NCBI GenBank assembly: GCA_029706075.1
Contig: JAINUG010000020.1
Span: 2,681,625 to 2,745,624, forward strand
Direction: 5' to 3'
Source: Aldrovandia affinis
Taxonomy: Eukaryota > Chordata > Actinopteri > Notacanthiformes > Halosauridae
DNA length: 64,000 nt
Below, one piece after another: positions 61,077 through 64,000 of this stretch (the stretch's first letter is position 1; each line of letters starts with the position of its first letter). The position numbers and the translations under genes were made by a program. The notes under the pieces are model-generated. The model saw nothing but the letters and a program-made list of their open reading frames with translations, was not told the origin of the DNA and ran no database searches.

Positions 61077-61277
61077 CTTGGAGCAGACAAAGCTGTGCTT
61101 GTTGATCTTGGAGGTGTTCAACTGGGCATGAGGACATCCACATAGCTTTATACACAGTCTACACTTTTCAGGATTTGATTTAGGTTTTGTAAAAGGAAAA
61201 AAACGTATATCTCCTTCAAACCTCTCTGGGTAACGAGTGTCACTGTTACACGTGCCCCAGGCACAACGTTTAACCAT
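61077..61277 (-). pseudogene. First exon of a THAP-domain protein (degraded)
   Basis: From the ATG at 61277 the minus strand reads MVKRCAWGTCNSD, then FFPFTKPKSNPEKCRL and NTSKINKHSFVCSK, ending at a donor (AAG then GTCAGT). This is the N-terminal C2CH THAP DNA-binding domain. The C-x4-C pair and the third Cys are present, and the final His would be the first residues of the next exon. The invariant tryptophan of the RLW motif is Cys here (RLCIKL), which should abolish folding, so this is probably a decayed copy. THAP domains head several transposases (P element, Kolobok, ISL2EU) and domesticated genes. No downstream exon is recognised on the minus strand. Confidence 0.7.
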
Positions 61278-62043
61278 AATTTGCTAAAAATCCGCAAAAC
61301 CAGCTCGAAAATGAAGAAAAATTCTAATTTTTGCGTGAAAGTCAACGGAGGGCAGCAAAAGACTGTCGGACTCTCTGTCGGAGTATGTAAAACACGGCGC
61401 TGTGATTAGGGTGATCAGATGTCCCGCATTGCGCGGGACTGCACAGCATTTTCATGACTTTTCATGCGTCCCGCAAATTGAGAAGATGTCCCTCCTATTT
61501 CATTTTGATTGGCTCTAGTTTTCAAAGACGCGTTTCTAAAATCAGGCTTATCCAATGGCTGTGGAGAAAGCAGCAAGGGCTGTCATCACGGGGCTGTGTT
61601 TGCTGTCAATCAAACTGCAGCACACGTGGGGTGCTGGGGTCAAGGGGCCAAAAGTTTTTTTCATATATTAATTTAAATAATGTCACGAGACATGTCCCGG
61701 TCCAATTAAAAGATGAGTTGAAGTTGGTGTGGCCTTTCGTTCGGGGCTGGATCAGTCTTTTCAAAAGTGAAATTCTTCGAGACACGACCGGTACCGCTAA
61801 TTTAGTAAGATAGATTTCACTTTTTAACATGTTTAAATTGAAATAACTGCATACAAAAAAATATGTACATGTTCATGAATATGTAAGGAAGTATGTTTGA
61901 TTGTTTAAAGACTTATTTTGTTTTTATTTATATACGATAAACATGTTTTTCGGTTCGTTGCCTCAGGGCAACACTATGCGGTTAGCCCTCAATTTCTTAG
62001 CCAATGTTATGCGCCGGCGCAACAGAGCGCCGGCCCCACGAAA
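61278..62043. other. Non-coding, with a possible transposon end near 61409
   Basis: GGGTGATCAGATGTCCCGCA near 61409, with a GCGCGGGAC partner, looks like a short inverted motif at a transposon edge, but no matching right end was found. No gene recognised. Confidence 0.3.
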
Positions 62044-64000
62044 ACAGGGTTCCCGCGCTGGTCTTAAAAAGCCTTAAAGTCTAAAATCCAACAATCCGAT
62101 TTTTAAGGCCTAAAAAGGTCTTAAATTGTAGTTATTAGGTCTAAAAAATGAGGTGCTAGGTCTTAAAAGTGAGATTAGCTCTCTATTGTGTTAAAAATGT
62201 TTTGAGTGTCCTGCAAAGAAATCAGTCCTATCTATTTACACGGAAATTAATCAAGCTGGAACCAAAACAATGCAAATTCGCTGCCCCCGGGAGAAATTAT
62301 TGGCGAACGAAGCTACGTATCGTTCGAGTTGGTTGAACGTAGACAAGAGCTAGCTAGCTAACTACTCGTGTTTTGTTTTGAGTTTTCTCCCCGTGTGGTT
62401 TTCGCGTTTTCGGGATTTCTCGGGTAAACGCAGGCGGAGATTTCCGCATTCAAAGTGGGGCAGGACTAACCATTCTCCTTCCATTCTTTGGTCTGTAAAT
62501 CTGTCATTCATGGTCGTAAAACCAATCGTAAAATTGATAGTGTAGATAAGAAGTACCCATTCAAAGACGTTTTCTCCTGTTTCTAGGCAGACTTTGTCAT
62601 TCATCCTCGCAAAATCGCCTAAAAAAAGTTGCATCGCGTTTTTTAAAATAATTTCCTCATACCAAGGCCTTGGTGTGACAGAAACAGAAATCAAAAGTCT
62701 TGGTACACATTGTGTGTTGGCTGTGTGCAATAAAATACAAGAATATGATTTACGTTTTTGATAATACTGCTTATCAAATAATTACACTGAATCAAATGTA
62801 CTATAAAAAACCTTGGAGTTTTACTACCCTTGTCGCACAGTGTTGCCCTGAGGAAACAAACCAATATCTGGTTGGGGGGGGTGACACATTTTATGATTGA
62901 AATAAAGCCCCCGTCGAGACTCATGACCTCTGTATTTTTTAGGTCCTGGTTACGCCACTGGTTACGCCCTCGCCCCCCGAACAACAACTACGAACAAGAC
63001 AGTCGATTTGGAAAATGGAAACTACGACAAAAAAAAGGAGATGCAGCTACAACAAGGACTGGGAAACTAGTTATCCGTGGGTGAAGCCAGTTCAGGTTGA
63101 TGCTCAGAGAGTTTTTTGCGATCTTTGCAAGAGTTCTTTTTCAATTTCACATGGAGGAGAATACGACGTCAAAAGACACAGAGAATGCGAGACCCACAAG
63201 AAACGACATGCACAAAAAGAGACGTCCCAGTCTATGGAGGCATTCCTACTGAAGCCCAAAGATGATTGCCACTCTGACAAGGTAACAGCAGCTGAAATAA
63301 CCAGCGTTTACCATACAGTGCAACACTCCCAGTCATACAGGTCAAGTGACTGTGGTAACAAGCTAGCACCGACCATTTTTCCAGACTCGGAGATTGCAAA
63401 GAAAATGGCATGTGGTCGTACAAAAACAGCGTCCATAGTAACAAATGTGCTCGCACCTGTCTCCGTGGAGTTGTTTGAGAGAGTTAAACACGCCAGTGGT
63501 TCAACAACTTCCAAGTGACAAAATAGCCCACACGCCATTTTTTTCAGTGGCTTCAGATGCTTCAAATCATGGCACTACAAAACTCTTCCCACTGTCTTTG
63601 AGATATTGGACCCCAGAGTTGGGTTTGAAAAGCAAGATCCTTGACTTTTATGAGGATAGTGATGAGTCAGCTGCTACCATACACCGCCAGATTACGAGCA
63701 AGTTAGAAGAAAATGGCCTGAAACTTGACATGATTTCAGCATACACTGCCAACAATGCAAGTGTAAATTACGGGAAAAACAATTCCGTTTTCCAGAAGCT
63801 AAAAGCAGACAACAGTGGCATCATAAAGGCTAACTGTATGGCCCACATAGTGCACAACAGTGCAAAACATGCTGGAGACAGGTTGAACATCGACATTGAG
63901 TCCGTAGTGAACAAAATATTCAGTCACTTTTTATCATCTGCAAAACGTACAGAAGCATTGAAAGCAGTGTTCGCTGGCCATGGAAGAACAGTATCAGGTT
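62044..64000 (+). mobile_element. hAT-type transposon, right part beyond the window
   Basis: The probable left end is CAGGGTTCCCGCGCTGGTCT at 62044, followed by the GGTCTTAAAAAG-type repeats common in fish hAT elements, then about 0.9 kb of leader and a BED/hAT transposase gene. The right end and target duplication lie outside, so the boundary is inferred. Confidence 0.55.
63015..64000 (+). pseudogene. hAT transposase with BED zinc finger, frameshifted and truncated by the window
   Basis: The first frame (ATG 63015 to stop at 63516) carries a BED-type finger, CDLCKSSFS followed by KRHRECETHKKR (C-x2-C ... H-x5-H), which binds transposon ends. A frameshift at about 63470-63500 moves the reading to another frame. 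That frame continues open to the window end through VASDASNHGTTKLFPLSL (first catalytic Asp, codon 63556), AYTANNASVNYGKNNSVF and CMAHIVHNSAKHAG. In the second motif the usual catalytic Asp-Asn pair reads Asn-Asn (codon 63751). Both the frameshift and this substitution suggest an inactive copy. A domesticated gene is less likely because of the break. Confidence 0.82.

Overview
The window is vertebrate nuclear DNA, almost certainly from a ray-finned (teleost) fish. Genes are split into short exons with GT-AG introns, several tRNA-headed SINE families known from fishes are scattered through it, and cut-and-paste DNA transposons (Tc1/mariner, hAT, piggyBac, Harbinger) dominate the spaces between genes. 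No bacterial-style genes, CRISPR arrays or rRNA/tRNA genes were seen. Exon borders were placed by reading frame, splice sites and phase; no alignment was run.

Left third (1-23 kb): ampd2, AMP deaminase 2, on the plus strand. Seventeen exons from 2063 to 15258 give about 796 residues ending at a real stop. The extreme N-terminal exon(s) were not found. A long, SINE-bearing 3' region follows, up to a pair of AATAAA signals near 20.9 kb.

Middle third (23-42 kb): eps8l3, EPS8-like 3, on the minus strand and convergent with ampd2. Nineteen coding exons, all phase-consistent, run from an ATG at 42119 to a stop at 23418 (about 620 residues: PTB domain, proline/lysine-rich linker, SH3 domain, C-terminal EPS8 region). 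In human 1p13.3 the same two genes face each other across the GSTM cluster; here nothing recognisable lies between them. The roughly 5-kb first intron of eps8l3 carries a nest of transposons: a hAT-type element with a piggyBac-type element and a SINE inserted inside it.

Right third (42-64 kb): transposon-rich. In order it holds a broken Tc1-like element whose transposase spacing is DD36E; two Ty3/gypsy-type remnants head to head; a Tc1 end fragment; a probable small unidentified minus-strand gene (last exon at 52.7 kb) whose intron holds a clean solo LTR; a SINE; a Harbinger-like element carrying only a Myb/SANT-like ORF; a deleted Tc1 element; a 118-bp tandem repeat; a convergent pair of SWIM and THAP first exons that may be a collapsed ISL2EU-type transposon; and the 5' part of a hAT transposase gene with a BED finger, cut by the window end.

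The two housekeeping-type genes act independently (purine nucleotide metabolism; actin and receptor signalling). The rest is mobile DNA, and the more unusual observations come from how these elements are nested, shortened and broken.
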